DNA of 64,000 bases from Litomosoides sigmodontis (GCA_963070105.1 OY718805.1:992001-1056000), one strand, 5' to 3'; shown: positions 45,191 to 57,107, numbered from the stretch's first letter. Program-made: numbers and translations. Notes: generated by a model not told the origin, from the sequence alone.

Positions 45191-45284
45191 TTCCACAACT
45201 AATTCTTGGAGTTTTTTTGTTCTATGAATTCCGGAATGATTTATACCAGACATTCTACTACATAATATAAGCAGGAAGTTCCAA
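45191..45284 (+). promoter_or_regulatory. shared cluster promoter module, copy F
   Basis: CCACAACTAATTCTTGGAG, TTTGTTCTATGAATTCCGG, TGATTTATACCAGACATTC, then ATATAAGCAGGA. About 300 bp before the ATG of copy F. Confidence 0.78.
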
Positions 45285-45579
45285 ATCAAAATTCTCAATT
45301 TGAATCTTCAAATGCTTTCTCTCACATATAACCCTCGTATTACTGGATTTTCTGTATTCAATTACTGCCTAGTCCGTGTATTTCAATGATGTTTTAATTC
45401 TTCTGAGGAAAAGATTCATCTGTGAAAGATTTCCATTCTAGGGTGATCTTCAGAAGAGACCTAAATACTTCTTTGCTTTTCTCCAATTCAACCTTTCAGG
45501 ATATCAAAAATTTTTGAGGCTTTAAAGGATTTGAAAACTTCTCACTCAGCACTCAGCCAATTTCAGATTGACCATGCCA

Positions 45580-45983
45580 ATGCATATTTTCCGCACCTTC
45601 CTGCTGCTCAGCTGTGCTGTTTTTGTGGTCCAAGTAGGTTTCATCAGTAGATTGCTTTTAAGTTAGAAAAGATTAAGCACGAAAGTACTTTTTCAAAGCA
45701 TTTCAAAAGTTTGTTTGAGGCATGCAGCTCTAAAGGACCGCAAGGGCCGCCAAGACCACCAGGACTTGATGGAAAGGATGTAGAGAGGGGAGAACCTGGA
45801 CCGCAGGGACAACCGGGACTGCCAGGAGAACCAGGCTCTTCTGGACCGCAAGGACAACCGGGACTGCCAGGAGAACCAGGCCCTCCTGGACCGCAAGGAC
45901 AACCGGGAATGCCAGGAGAACCAGGCCCTCCTGGACCGCCTGGAGCAGCAGCAGACACACGAGTACGACGGGCAGCAGAGTGA
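45580..45983 (+). CDS. short secreted collagen-like protein, copy F (105 aa), internally repeated
   Basis: Exon 1 45580-45633 encodes [18 protein letters not shown]; an in-frame ATG two codons earlier (45574) is possible. Exon 2 45720-45983 opens Ala-Cys-Ser-Ser after an unusual TTTGAG acceptor. About 23 triplets include a 45-nt minisatellite repeated three times ([13 protein letters not shown], about 45,799-45,933), with two Gly interruptions before it (RPP and VER). Tail [10 protein letters not shown]. Longest member; the extra length comes from the repeat. The donor is GTAGGT rather than GTAAGT. Confidence 0.83.
45799..45933 (+). repeat. 45-bp tandem repeat x3 inside copy F
   Basis: Three near-identical units starting GGACCGCARGGACAACCGGG. 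Each adds five Gly-X-Y triplets and keeps the frame. Confidence 0.93.
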
Positions 45984-46584
45984 CAGAGGGAATACTGAAC
46001 CGGAAGGATAATGAGGTCGAAGCGGCAGGTGATGAATTTTATCGGATACATCAAAACCGTCCCTTTCACCGATACCGCTTATCTTAGTTGTGTCCGTTCC
46101 GTTTTCACCACCCACTCCTTCATGTATCCTTCTCATCATAATGCCACAAAATTCGCAGGCCTCAAACAGTCATCGATGCCCTCGTAGAATTTGTTTACAA
46201 ACATTGGAGAATAAATTTTCCGTTCTATGAAGCAAATACTCTACTGCATTTGAGCAAACAAAATCACAGCTTATCACAGTGGATGAAACTCCATAAAGTG
46301 ACTTGCTCCCTCAGTTAAATTCAAAACATTCAAATTATTGCAAACCCTGTGGTGCTTACCGGATCATGCAATCTTCGATTCCGAACGCCAGTTAAAAATT
46401 TGCAATAACGGCATCGAAATTGGAGAGCCCAATGAGATATTGCGTTCCCGGAAGGATTTGCTGTTAAAGAGCTAAATGAAATGAATGAGAACGATTGGTA
46501 ATGTTGGTTATTTTAATTAAAGTAAATTTAGGAAGACTGAATGACAGGGGGATATTTCCATTTGATTTCCCTTGAAAAACTTAC

Positions 46585-46950
46585 TGCAAGAATACCGCAG
46601 ACAAGTGGTGGGAATACACAATGAAGAGCCTTAGTACTGAAGACTTAAGTCCTGTTCAATAGCTAATTCAACTTTTAAGTAATCCGTCGTGCATGATAGG
46701 GAATCTTTTGATTTATTTATTAAAAGAGAAGGCTTTAAGACTTCAATTGAAAGTCAGTGAATGAACTTTGAAGAAGAAGTCATTACTGGAAAATAGGGTG
46801 TCTGGCGTCCTACTACTACTACTATTATTACTGCAAAGAAACATCCCAAGAATTCCAAGTTTTTTGAATGTATCAGTGAAAGCTAAACGGATCTTCTAAA
46901 CAGATTTAGAGTGAACGGAAAGCAAATTCGGTAGACTGATGAATCAACTG
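46585..46950 (-). pseudogene. relic copy: exon 1 trace plus degraded promoter
   Basis: At about 46,585-46,635 on the minus strand a sequence resembling exon 1 ends TTCTTGCAG|TAAG but lacks an intact start. A degraded module (CTTGGAATTCTTGGGATG) lies near 46,850, and the outer block TTTCCGTTCAC near 46,912. No collagen exon remains downstream. Confidence 0.5.
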
Positions 46951-46999
46951 GAAGGATAGGATTTACACCCTCACGAAAGGCACTTAGAACCTAACAGAT

Positions 47000-47825
47000 C
47001 CTACATCTCATTGATTTATTATTGGAGGAAAAGCCGAGGTAAGCCTAGCACAGATTACAGTAATCCATGACCGTATAGTCCTTGCTCTCAGAGCAACACA
47101 ACGACGTTGCTTCTGTAAGCTTCCTCACACCGCACTCACAGCACATCTCCTCCGATCTCTGCTCCTTTGCTTCGTAATATCTGTCACGTCAACCCTCAGT
47201 TTCCTCTCTTCATGCAAATTCCTTCCTACGCAACACTCAATCAGTTTAGAGTCAGTTCGAAGTGATAGAAAAGCATCAGGAAAGTCAATGAAAGCTAAAG
47301 GGAAAATCTGTTCACTGGCAGAAGATTTAGGAGATGAAAGGAAATAATAGGTTTCCAGCAAGTGATTTAGGTGCTTTTGCGTGGGATCAACTGCTCAAAA
47401 AGCCTAGCAGGATTCACGGTGGCAAACCAATGTATCGTCTTGATTGAAATGAATGAGTGAAAACCTGAAATGCAATAATGGATGGGAACCGATTCTCAAG
47501 TGTAACTTCCCACGGATCAAGTTAGATAGTACCAATAGGGAAAGGAAAGTGAAAGAAATACTTTGCTATCTCTGATAATTTCAATATTGAATCATCGCTT
47601 TCAAATCAGCAATCCCATCGAGACCAATTCCATGAGTTTTGCTACCAGCAACATCGGACGACCTTCCGGACGACAACAGAAAATCCAGTTTCTTGCTACC
47701 ATAACCTTTGTACTGCCATGGATTGTTCCCCGTATACAGAAAGCTGAACATAAGCTTCTCCGAAAGGTGATCAAATCATTTTCAGAAATTCATACAGGTA
47801 AACCGGCCCCGACCATCCATCACTC
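47000..47825. other. spacer in the cluster
   Basis: No collagen-like exon or promoter module. Short open frames (47125-47361 minus, 47563-47880 plus) have no signal peptide or repeat; the second ends in the duplicated promoter block. Confidence 0.5.
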
Positions 47826-47999
47826 AGCCTTCAAACCCGTCCCATTCTCCGTCTTCCCGGATTGCTCTATCAATCGTTAATCTCCTTCTATCAGTTCACC
47901 GAATCTTCTTTCCGTTCACTTAGAATCATCACCTAACGTGTTCCTCCTAACTTTCATAGACACCGTCAATAATCGTTTAATGTTGCATTTCAACCGATC

Positions 48000-48096
48000 A
48001 CTCCACAAAGAATTCCCGAACCATTCCTTTGTTTCATAAATTCCGGGATTATTCATATCAGATATTCTGCTCCACAATATAAGCAAAAAAGTTCTC
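48000..48096 (+). promoter_or_regulatory. shared cluster promoter module, copy G
   Basis: Essentially identical to the copy E module, same spacing to the ATG at 48308. Confidence 0.8.
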
Positions 48097-48307
48097 GTAA
48101 TTTGGCGTAATGAATTTCATTTAAGTCACAAAAATCCCTTTTGAATTTCTAACTAAATTTTAGTTTTACAGGTAGATTTTTAAAAGTGCCGCACCTTCTA
48201 GAACAGTAAGTAGGTTCCTTGCTATTTTTCCTCCTCCACAGGAAGGAGAAAGTTGACAGCTTGAAAGGGAGTCTAAACGTGCAACTAATTTCAGGTCGTT
48301 CGTGTCA

Positions 48308-48606
48308 ATGAATCTTTACAGCATTTCCGTATTGGTTAGCTGCGTCCTTTTCGCGGTCCAAGTAAGTTCTTAAAAGAGTTATTTTGAGATTAGAAACCTT
48401 GATGAATTTTAAGATTTTATTTTCAGGCTTGTGCACCGCTGACGGGACTGGAAGGACCGAAAGGAAAGGATGGAAATAAAGGACCCACAGGACCGCCAGG
48501 AGCGGTAGGACCTCGAGGAAAGATGGGAATTCCTGGACAGCCAGGTGCAGAAGGGCCAAAAGGTAAACCTGGGCCCCAAGGACCGATGGGACCAGCAGCA
48601 AAGTGA
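48308..48606 (+). CDS. short secreted collagen-like protein, copy G (77 aa)
   Basis: Exons 48308-48361 and 48427-48606; duplicate of copy E with the same intron length. The signal peptide is [18 protein letters not shown], and the collagen exon opens Ala-Cys-Ala-Pro-Leu. All 16 triplets are intact. The 3' UTR differs by a deletion of about 20 nt directly after the stop and an 11-nt insertion about 80 nt further on. Confidence 0.87.
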
Positions 48607-49551
48607 ACAATTTATCGGCGGTAACACAGCGCTTCTCGTGATATCGGTTCTCTCTATTATTTCTTTTGTCGTTGCGGATATGTGTCCTTGTGGATAGTCG
48701 TTGTCATTATTGTACCAGATTCGCAAGCGTAGCTGTTGCCTTAACGTTAATCCCTTTGAATTTGAAATTTTGATTTTCTGGAACAAGTGCTTTGTTGCAT
48801 TCTTAAATTGCCGCTTTGTTATCGTAAAATACTTTAATAACGGTTTCTGATGGCAAACACTAACGAAGTCTTTCTCGTTTAATTTGCTGGAATTTCTAAT
48901 TATTACAAATGCATGTTCTAACATTGCTCTTTGAAGCATTAAGCGATTTTACTTTTGCAGTTCTCATAAATGAAGTCGTACACTTTGCCTTCCCTGCAAA
49001 TTTAAAGAGTTAAAGAGCGACACGGAATTGCTCGAACAGTGTGCAGAAACCTTTATTATTATAACTTCAAAACTCAGAGCATTACAACATTGTGGTTGAA
49101 GCGGTCAAGTACACAAAAGGGTTGAGTCACAATGAGTAGCTGCTCTACCTTGGGTCTTACTTAAAGTGAAATGATTTATTAAGAATTGATATCGTTGTAC
49201 ACAAATAAGGTATGAATGTTTGTTGACAAAGAAAGAATGAAATTGATAGCGAAGGACCGGAAGAGCGGAAAATGCCTTGAAGGGCAAGCCGATAACAGTA
49301 CCGACCTGAAAAGTTCAACAATCATAGAACGAAACGGATATCGAGTACAAATTTAACATTATATTAGCAACTCTATCAGACTAACAATTTAGTAAACCAC
49401 AGTTTCACGCCTAAATTTCCAGGATGGCGAGAAGAACGCCATCTTTCAGGAGTGTTTTACTAAAATTAAGTGTTTTTGGTATTAGTATTTGCAGTTTCGT
49501 ATTAATATTTGTAGTATTTTATTCGCTCATACCTCCCATCATCCCTCAATT

Positions 49552-49845
49552 TCAGGCGTCTCCTTGTTCACCTGGAAAACCTTGAATTCCAGGATTACCC
49601 ATTGGGCCTTGCTCTCCTTCTGCTCCTTCATCACCTGGTGGTCCTCTGTCCCCTGGTCTTCCAACTTGCCCATCTCGCCCCGGTGGTCCTCTTACTGGGC
49701 CACAAGCCTGGAAATTAAATTTATGCACATTTGATACACACAAATTACATTAAAAGACAACCTTTTAAAAACAATCCGTTAATGAACTTACTTCGACCAC
49801 AAGTATGGCGCACATGAGAGAGAGGGAAATATTTAAGAGATTCAT
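49552..49845 (-). CDS. short secreted collagen-like protein, copy H (69 aa)
   Basis: Exon 1 49792-49845 encodes [18 protein letters not shown]; exon 2 49552-49707 opens Ala-Cys-Gly-Pro and runs [19 protein letters not shown] through 15 triplets to GEQGDA. Shortest intact member, net charge about -4. The donor is GAA|GTAAG. The TTGCAGG acceptor region lies about 15-20 nt before the ATG. Confidence 0.85.
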
Positions 49846-50084
49846 TTTCCTGACAACCTGCAATTGATGACTCTTTGAAGTTTGCAATGGATCGAACGCA
49901 CCGAACATAAAGGACTGCTTCGGCCTCAAATAGGACCCACCTGTATTCCTTATTTTCTTAAGGGAACCACAATTGTCTTATCGTAATTTAAAATGTTCCT
50001 TGAAACACTACGATATTGTCAAAAATAAAAAAATTTTAAAGCTTAAATGAAATTTGATGAAACGAATTTCAAGCAAAAACATTC

Positions 50085-50169
50085 TATTTATATTGAAAAG
50101 TTGAACAACTGATATCAATCATTCCGGAATTCATAAAACAAAGGAACATTTCAAGAATTCTTTGTAGAA
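50085..50169 (-). promoter_or_regulatory. shared cluster promoter module, copy H
   Basis: In gene orientation: CTACAAAGAATTCTTGAAA, CTTTGTTTTATGAATTCCGG, GATTGATATCAG, then TATAAATAGAAT. The outer block GAATCTTCCATTCAC is at about 50,250. Good match to consensus. Confidence 0.82.
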
Positions 50170-50761
50170 TTGATGGATGAAACATCAAACAGTTATTGGC
50201 ACATTATCTATAAAAGCTAAATGGATCTGTTTAGGGATGATTTAAAGTGAATGGAAGATTCGGCCGACTGATAGAAGATAACTGTTGATAAGGAATCCGA
50301 GTGGATCGGCGGAAAAACACGTTTTTGCTCCTTCGACCAATAATGATTTGGAGATCTGGCTTTGTGGTTATTTGTGAATCAGTAAGAGTTCCCGAAATTC
50401 CTTGAACTGTTCTCTTCGGTGGTCGCAGCAAAGGCACAGGAGCTGAGGAGCAAGCGCATAGTAAAAAGGCTTTTCAAAGTTAGACAAAACTGAAGTGCAA
50501 AGATAAAACACTCAAATTTTCAGAAAATTTTTGCAAAAATTTTAAAGTTCAGATAAAAACTGAGCCAAATTACTTAGCAATTGTTCATACGACAGAATAT
50601 GTACCCCTGTGCGATCACTTCTAAAATATTATGAAAACGAATCTCTCCTTTTTGAAATTCTGTCCTGTTCCAGCACTGATTGTGATGATTCTCGGCTCTC
50701 GGTTTTCACGTCTTACAGACTTTTTTCACGTCAGCAATGCTGTATTTTACTACGTTCATGC

Positions 50762-50850
50762 AATCATTTACCAAGAGTTCATAAAATATTGTTTTACGAA
50801 CTCCGGAAAGATTCGTATTAGACACTCGACCTCCCTATATAAATAGATTT
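50762..50850 (+). promoter_or_regulatory. shared cluster promoter module, copy K
   Basis: CCAAGAGTTCATAAAATATTG, TTTTACGAACTCCGG, GATTCGTATTAGA, then TATATAAATAGA. It has more substitutions than most, but keeps the TATA box. Drives the truncated copy K. Confidence 0.7.
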
Positions 50851-51149
50851 CTCTTTCAAATTTGCTGCGCCAAACTTCAATTTAAATCCCAAACTCTTTG
50901 TTCACATAGTCCGACAACATCAGCTTTCACGTAGCATTTCTATTTTCCGATCAATTGTTAATGATCAGACCCATTAGCCATTGCTGGCCTTGTGGAACTG
51001 TGTGTCATAAAAAGTCTAAGGACTCCGAACATCCCATTAGGATCGTTTTTTCTTTCTTGGAAAACTTGGAAGTTTGAGAGGAAATTTTGGAGGTATTAGC
51101 TATGTATGACTAAAATAAATTTTTTCCAATTTTCTAAATTTTCAAACCA

Positions 51150-51297
51150 ATGCGTCCTTTCCTGTTAGCCATCTGCACTGTTTTTATAACACAAGTAAGT
51201 TCTCCTGAGCGAAAGATTATATTCATTGTAACCTGCAAAACACTGAGTGCATGTGAACTTTGTTTTTCAGGCATGCGACATTGTTCGATATACATGA
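51150..51297 (+). pseudogene. collagen-like copy K, signal exon kept but collagen part lost
   Basis: Exon 1 51150-51194 encodes a 15-residue signal peptide MRPFLLAICTVFITQ with a consensus donor; exon 2 starts at 51271 after TTTTTCAG with Ala-Cys-Asp-Ile-Val-Arg-Tyr-Thr and then TGA. The collagen exon is gone. About 115 bp downstream the 51412-52268 duplicated block begins, so the duplication probably removed it. It could still make an eight-residue secreted peptide, but loss of function is more likely. Confidence 0.7.
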
Positions 51298-51411
51298 AAG
51301 GAATGACGTCAAACGGATAACAGAAGAATTAATTAAGCAAATTGACATACTAAAAAGCTGAACGATCGGAATAGCATTGCAATGCTATATGATTGCATCA
51401 TAGAGAAAAAT

Positions 51412-52268
51412 GCTTCATTCCGCCCTGCGGAAGTTGGTATTTCAATTATATTTCAGAGAGTGGAAATTTATCGCGTCATTGGATAATGAGAGGTGTGTGA
51501 TAGGAAACGTTGTGGTCAAATATTAGCATTCGATGCTTTTCAATTTTCAATCGCTTCAAATTGAATCTCTCATTTTACCAGGCTCTTTCGTTGCTTCCGC
51601 CGTTGAACGATTTCTTTACCTAAAAGTTACCGGACTGTTGAGTGTGTCGGTACTCTGTGTGATGCAAGCAGTGGACATGTCTTGCGCAGCGGAACAGAGA
51701 GAAGAAATACTTTATTTCCTTTTCGTTCATTTAAATTCCGATAATCATTTCACTGTATAACTACGATAGCTTGGGCGATGGGACTTGAGCTGAATATTTA
51801 ATAAGACTTTGGTTCATAAAATTTTTCGTATTTCCTACTAATTCCACTGCTGTCATTTCTGCGCTACCGCACGTGCATTTCCGCCTTCTTATTTTCCTGG
51901 CGGCCCCACTTTTCCCTTATCGCCCTGAGCACCTTGCGGTCCTGGCCATCCTGGCAGTCCCGGTCTTCCTTTCGGGCCTTGCGGCCCCTTTTCTCCTCTG
52001 TCTCCTCGCTCTCCATCACGTCCATCCGGTCCAGGGGGTCCTAACGGTACGGCAAGACCTGTAATGGTTGTGGCAGCACCTGCACCGCACCCTTTGCTCT
52101 GTGATGGATTGCATGCCTGAAAACAAGGTTCAGACGTGCTCGGTATTTTACAGGTTACAACAATGGATGCAACCTTTCCCTAAACAACATTTCCTTGGAC
52201 AACTTACTTGAACCACAAAAACAGCGCAAATGGCCAATAGGAAGGTGCCAAAATAATTCATTCGCACT
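51412..52268. repeat. direct repeat, copy 2 (contains gene J)
   Basis: Second copy of 41690-42546, differing by a handful of substitutions. Confidence 0.92.
51889..52261 (-). CDS. short secreted collagen-like protein, copy J (93 aa)
   Basis: Exons 52208-52261 and 51889-52116; duplicate of copy D with identical layout, including the second cysteine. One triplet changes from Leu-Pro to Trp-Pro ([10 protein letters not shown]). It lies downstream of a different promoter block (52548-52645), one related to those of E and G rather than D's own, so the coding duplication has been combined with another member's promoter. Confidence 0.85.
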
Positions 52269-52542
52269 GACAAATTATAAAATCTGAAAAAATTGATCGC
52301 ATTCATGAACAGCTAGTATTCCCAAAACTTCTTTTTAAGCTTTCAAATTTTGCAAGAAAGGAAACAATCCAGACAAGATGTTCAGGTTTCTCCGAGTTTT
52401 TGTAGGGCACAATTCTTTGACGCCAATCATTACTGGCAAATGTGATCCTAGGAATTCATTAAGAATTAGACTATAGAATATAGAAATGCTATTTGAGAAA
52501 GCGGTATTGTTCGACATGTGGGGAAGAATTTGAGATTCAAAT

Positions 52543-53065
52543 TAAGTCCGAGAACTTTTTTGCTTATATTGTGGAGCAGAATATCTGATATGAATAATCC
52601 CGGAATTTATGAAACAAAGGAATGGTTCGGGAATTCTTTGTGGAGTGATCGGTTGAAATGCAACATTAAACGATTATTGACGGTGTCTATGAAAGTTAGG
52701 AGGAACACGTTAGGTGATGATTCTAAGTGAACGGAAAGAAGATTCGGTGAACTGATAGAAGGAGATTAACGATTGATAGAGCAATCCGGGAAGACGGAGA
52801 ATGGGACGGGTTCTGAACTTTTGACAAATATCAGCGGTTTTGAAGTTTGAAAATTCCGCTTTTCTTTATTCTTCAATAACTGCTTAAGCGCTTTGAACTG
52901 CGAAATGTGACCTACTTTCGCTGTGTTAACTTCACTTAGGGCTTCTAAGCATAGCCTAAGAAGTTCTTTTTGTGTAGCAGACGATGAGAAATTTCTTCTT
53001 TTCAACGATCCGTAGCGGGCATACGCTGAACACGAAAGCAGCTACTGCGTCACCGTGCTTGTATG
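52543..53065. repeat. inverted 0.5-kb block, copy 2
   Basis: Reverse complement of 43327-43851. It keeps an open frame of 79 codons (52766-53005 minus) matching the 82-codon frame in copy 1, with an in-frame three-codon difference. Confidence 0.88.
52548..52645 (-). promoter_or_regulatory. shared cluster promoter module, copy J
   Basis: In gene orientation: CCACAAAGAATTCCCGAAC, CTTTGTTTCATAAATTCCGG, TTATTCATATCAGATATTC, then ATATAAGCAAAA. Same type as in copies E and G. Confidence 0.8.
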
Positions 53066-53395
53066 AATGATGTACGATGAATCGTGTAAAGAATCAAAAT
53101 TGGTATAAAAGAATGAATGATATGAATCAGGAAATATTAGTAACAGTTGATTTTCTTCCATTCAAATTTCCAATTCAAATAACGATTTTTTGCAGAAATC
53201 AATACTTCATTGTTGAAAGAAATCATCAGACTCCTTTCCCGCTGCATACGGACGAAGTGCATCGAGTGTGACAACTATACGAAAATTGTCTTCATCATTG
53301 CTTAGTGTACTGTGATAGTAACTATCCTACTGCAGTTGCCATTGTTCTGATGTTGAAGTGGGTTTCAATTGATATTTTAGGTGTTACTGTTTTTC

Positions 53396-53791
53396 AGTGT
53401 TCCGTTCCGTTCCGTTCATGATCGAACTGGAGAAGAACGGGATGAAGTGCTGGAAATGTTGTTTGAAGATGAGAGCATTTTCCCGAAAATGCGTAATTTC
53501 ATCATGGGTAATGTAGGCCAAAACCGCTTGGAAACTGATGCAAAATTATCTGCGTGCAAACGTCCAGAAGAATTTGAATTGAAACTACCACGGGGTCCAA
53601 GACGATACGGGCGGGATGGACATCAGGGCGAACCAGGAAAGCAAGTGGAGCCTGGTTTTCCAGGACGAAGAATGGTGCGAGGTTTCAAGGTGGTGGATGT
53701 CACAATGGGACAAGAGGACCACCGGAACCGAAGAGTGCACGAGGACCAGAAGGAGAGTGAAATGGAGCGGAATAGCACGACTAGCAGATGA
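53396..53791 (+). pseudogene. decayed collagen-like copy L
   Basis: From 53565 it matches copy M (59258-59484). Gly-X-Y frame (RYGRDGHQGEPG) is broken by lost glycines (KQV, RRM) and then by a frameshift near 53,690; the original ending RGPEGE followed by TGA is still visible in the shifted frame. No signal exon is attached. The upstream 60 codons (MLLFFSVPFRSVHDRTG) are unrelated and include a TTCCG repeat. Confidence 0.75.
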
Positions 53792-53928
53792 ACCTGACGG
53801 AGATAGCGGAACCTGTTCGTAGTCAACAAATCCTTCTCACGCATTACGAAATTCATAATCATTAAAGGTCAATTTGTGATTACAACGCCTCCGATATTTT
53901 TCCTTTGCATTTCATTTCGCCAGTGCAG
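53565..53928. repeat. direct repeat shared with copy M
   Basis: Matches 59258-59624 almost exactly, through the stop codon and about 140 bp of 3' flank. Confidence 0.92.
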
Positions 53929-53929
53929 A

Positions 53930-54496
53930 AATCTTCCATAATTTCACATTTTGTTGACGAGATCCCTATGATGTTTTGATAGGAAAAAACTTTTCGAAAT
54001 CTGATTATTATGAAATAAAATATCTTAGCTTCGCTTGGCACAGCAAATTGGGTAATGTTGGTGGCTTAAATATGAATGGAGCCTCTCCACAAGGTTTCGC
54101 CTCACATTTGGCCAGCTCGAAAGCAAATCGCATTGCGATCACTTTGATTATCGCTTCCCTTAAATATACTTACGCCACTTCCGCACGGCAGGACAGTTCT
54201 CAGTGCTTTCGTTGATTAATCTTACATTTAAAAGATTATTTTTTCACATTTCCAAATGATCACTTATCCTTTCAAATGGTTAGCAGCTTTCCTCCCTCTC
54301 CTTTACCCCACATTTGTTTTTCACTAGGACTTGGGACCTAATGACTCCATTCCTCCTCAAAAGAATAAGTCCCAAGTCCTTCTGCAACGCTTCCGCCTGT
54401 ACGTGATCCCGAATTGACTTCAAGCCAATTCCCGTATTTTGTCATTACTTCTTGTCGCGTGCACATACCAGTATCGCTTTTCACAACTAAAAGAGG
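53930..54496. other. spacer between copy L and the right arm
   Basis: No collagen-like sequence or other gene recognised; one 79-codon plus-strand frame (53976-54215) has no supporting feature. Confidence 0.5.
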
Positions 54497-55124
54497 AAAA
54501 CAAACAAAATTCCGAGCGTGATAAGTGTAGAGCACTACTTGCCGCCATAAATTCGAAAGGTGAAATTGTGTGGGAATTCAGGCGTTTTACATAATGAAAT
54601 TTGAGACTTTGCAAAAATTTCATTCAGTTCGACCACACAACAAACACAGCGTAAGTAGGAGATATCGCCTGACCGGAAAGGGGTGCTTCGTGATTACCGG
54701 TTAGTTTCGCTACTTCTGAGCTGCTGTTTTTACAGACGGGTGACTACTACTGGTCAACCTTCGTCTCCCAGCTCTTCTCCCATTTCTCCTTCGCTCCTGA
54801 CAGATTTTGAAGTCTAGAACCTGCACTCCGGCATTCTTCTCTTTCTGGTTCTTCAGCTCTTTGTTGTCCTTCATGTTGTCCTGTTCATCTAGTCCTACCG
54901 TCCTAGTCTTTCTTCCTTCTCGTCCTAGTAATGATCCGGAAGTGTGGATATAAAACTCATACGAGTTTGAGCTTTTGCCAGCTGTTGCTAAGCATAATTA
55001 ATCTGTTAGAGAACGTAACACAAGTATTCTCCTATTTTTGCCAAATATCTTAAGAAAAACGAGCTCTCTCAAATGGAAAGCAAAATTCGTAAAGTAAAAA
55101 ACTAAAACGGATTTGGATTTTGCA

Positions 55125-55219
55125 GAGAAATTTTCCATTTATGCTCTGAAATGGAAATCTGATATGAATCATTCCGGAATCCATAAAACAAAGAAACATT
55201 TGAAGAATTTGCTGTGGAT
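55125..55219 (-). promoter_or_regulatory. shared cluster promoter module facing the mirrored relic
   Basis: Exact mirror of 40968-41062. Confidence 0.7.
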
Positions 55220-55317
55220 CAACATGTAATGAGGCGATTACTGGCGGCATCTACGAAGGCTAAACTCTTAGATGACGATCCAGTGGAAACGGAAGGAAGA
55301 TTTTTGTCTTTCCATTG

Positions 55318-55402
55318 GTCCCTGCAGGTTCTTCTTTGTTTTGTGAATTCCAGAAAGATTCATATCAGACGTTCAACTTTCTATATAAGTAGAAAATCCC
55401 TT
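55318..55402 (+). promoter_or_regulatory. shared cluster promoter module, copy C'
   Basis: Mirror of 40785-40866, with TATATAAGTAGAAA. Drives C', ATG at 55745. Confidence 0.75.
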
Positions 55403-55744
55403 GTTGAAATTTGCTTCAGCATTTTTCATGTAAGTGCAACCTTTTGTTTTGCCGCGTAACAACTTGTTTAATTGCAAATTCTCAGCTGGAATTTCCATAA
55501 TTCTAACAAGTCAATTGCGGCCTGTGTCTTACATTGCTGAAAATGTCAAAACTTTTCAAAGCAGAATTTGCTTGAGAAACTGATAGAAGTAGGCCTGCCT
55601 ATTCATCTGAAATTTCTGTTGAAGGTTAATCTTTTAAAAGATGCTGAATATCGCCTACGGTATTCCTCCTCGGAGAACCACCTGAAGAGGTGAACAATTT
55701 AGGGGTTCAAAATAAAACTTAGCCATTTCAGGTCCTCAACACAA

Positions 55745-56079
55745 ATGCATCTTTTCAGCACTTTCTTATTGGTCGTTTGCGTTGCTCTCGTAGTTCACGT
55801 AAGTTCTCTTATGAATTGCTTCGAGATTAGAAACAATGTCGCATAAGTTGCTGTTGCAAATTGTTCCCAACATTTACTTTTTAGGCATGTAATCCTCCAA
55901 GAGGGCTGCCAGGCCGAGATGGACGGGATGGAATTGAAGGAGAGCAAGGAGAGCCGGGAGATGAAGGACCGGAGGGAGACGAGGGTCCGACCGGATTGCC
56001 CGGAATTGAAGGTTCGCCGGGAGAGCAAGGAGATGCAGGACCGCCCGCAGGTGCGGGCGATGCAATAGCAGAACGATAA
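55745..56079 (+). CDS. short secreted collagen-like protein, copy C' (82 aa)
   Basis: Exons 55745-55798 and 55885-56079; the same protein as copy C on the opposite strand. Signal peptide [18 protein letters not shown], collagen exon opening Ala-Cys-Asn-Pro, 16 triplets, acidic. Acceptor CATTTCAG 15 nt before the ATG. Confidence 0.85.
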
Positions 56080-57107
56080 GCGCAAATGCACAGTGAAAGC
56101 AGCAAACGTGGGAATTTCTCGTCTACAGCGAAACACGACTCTCTCTCGGTGATATCATTTGGCTTAATTCAGTTGTTTTTGTTTGCAAGAGCACTTCGTT
56201 GATCCGTCCTTTCCATGAAGTTATAAAATTCGCGTCTTGAAATGTTGAAATCGTTGTCGGTGCCTCTATGAAATTTGTTCACAAGTATCGCAGCTTGAGA
56301 TTTGAATTTCACGATACAAATGCCTCACTGCTCTTTGAAATCACAATCCTACCGCTGCTGTATAACAAAAGACGTTTTAAAATAAACTATTCCCATCTGA
56401 TTTCGTGAAGTGCCAGTGCCGTCCGTCATTGCGCTGTGAAGTGCCAATTTCCGAACATTAATAATAATTACCACCTGTCCGATTCAAGCACAGGGTCTTA
56501 GTGCTTGCTCGTTACATTGCTAGAATATAACTGTTGTGTCAATTTCCGTACGACGAAATGGCAGTTGCTCTAACTTTTTCCGCTCTGACTGCTTCCAATC
56601 TTCATTATCACTCTTATAGCCAGCCAGCCAACCTAATGTGATCGATCGATCATAGCATGACATGAGCGAACGCTCACACTCCTTCCTCAGGGTTTGCCCG
56701 ACATTTAATTTAATTAAACCAAATCATTTATTTCTTCCAGTCATCTTGCCTACTACTAGTCTTAAGCTAGCAATGACGACGACAATGCCTTCATCATTCA
56801 CCCCCCCAAACACAGAGTGGAGGAGGAGCGCTCCACTCTTCTAGGCTGAGGAGCAAGTAAATTGAAGAATTTGACACAGGAAAATTTATCAAAATTAGCT
56901 GAGACTGTTTCACAATAACGATGTTATAAATTGAAAGTTTAACTTTGGGAAGTTCAAATTTCCATATATTCCAATATTTGTAGTCGAATTTCATGGCAGT
57001 GCACACAGCGATTGACCGCCACAAACAAAAACAACGAAAATAAGAGAACTAATATCATTTGGAGGAACTGTTCCGCCATCTCTCCAGCACACTGACTGAG
57101 TTGCCCA

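Larger units (their letters stand above)
47830..48930. repeat. direct repeat, copy 2 (contains gene G)
   Basis: Second copy of 43583-44690. Both ends diverge abruptly into unrelated sequence. Confidence 0.92.

Noticed and set aside
45644..46139. Long minus-strand frames over copy F (141 and 148 codons), one with Gly-Pro repeats
   Set aside because: Antisense shadows of the collagen exon. The sense frame has the signal exon, promoter and splice sites.
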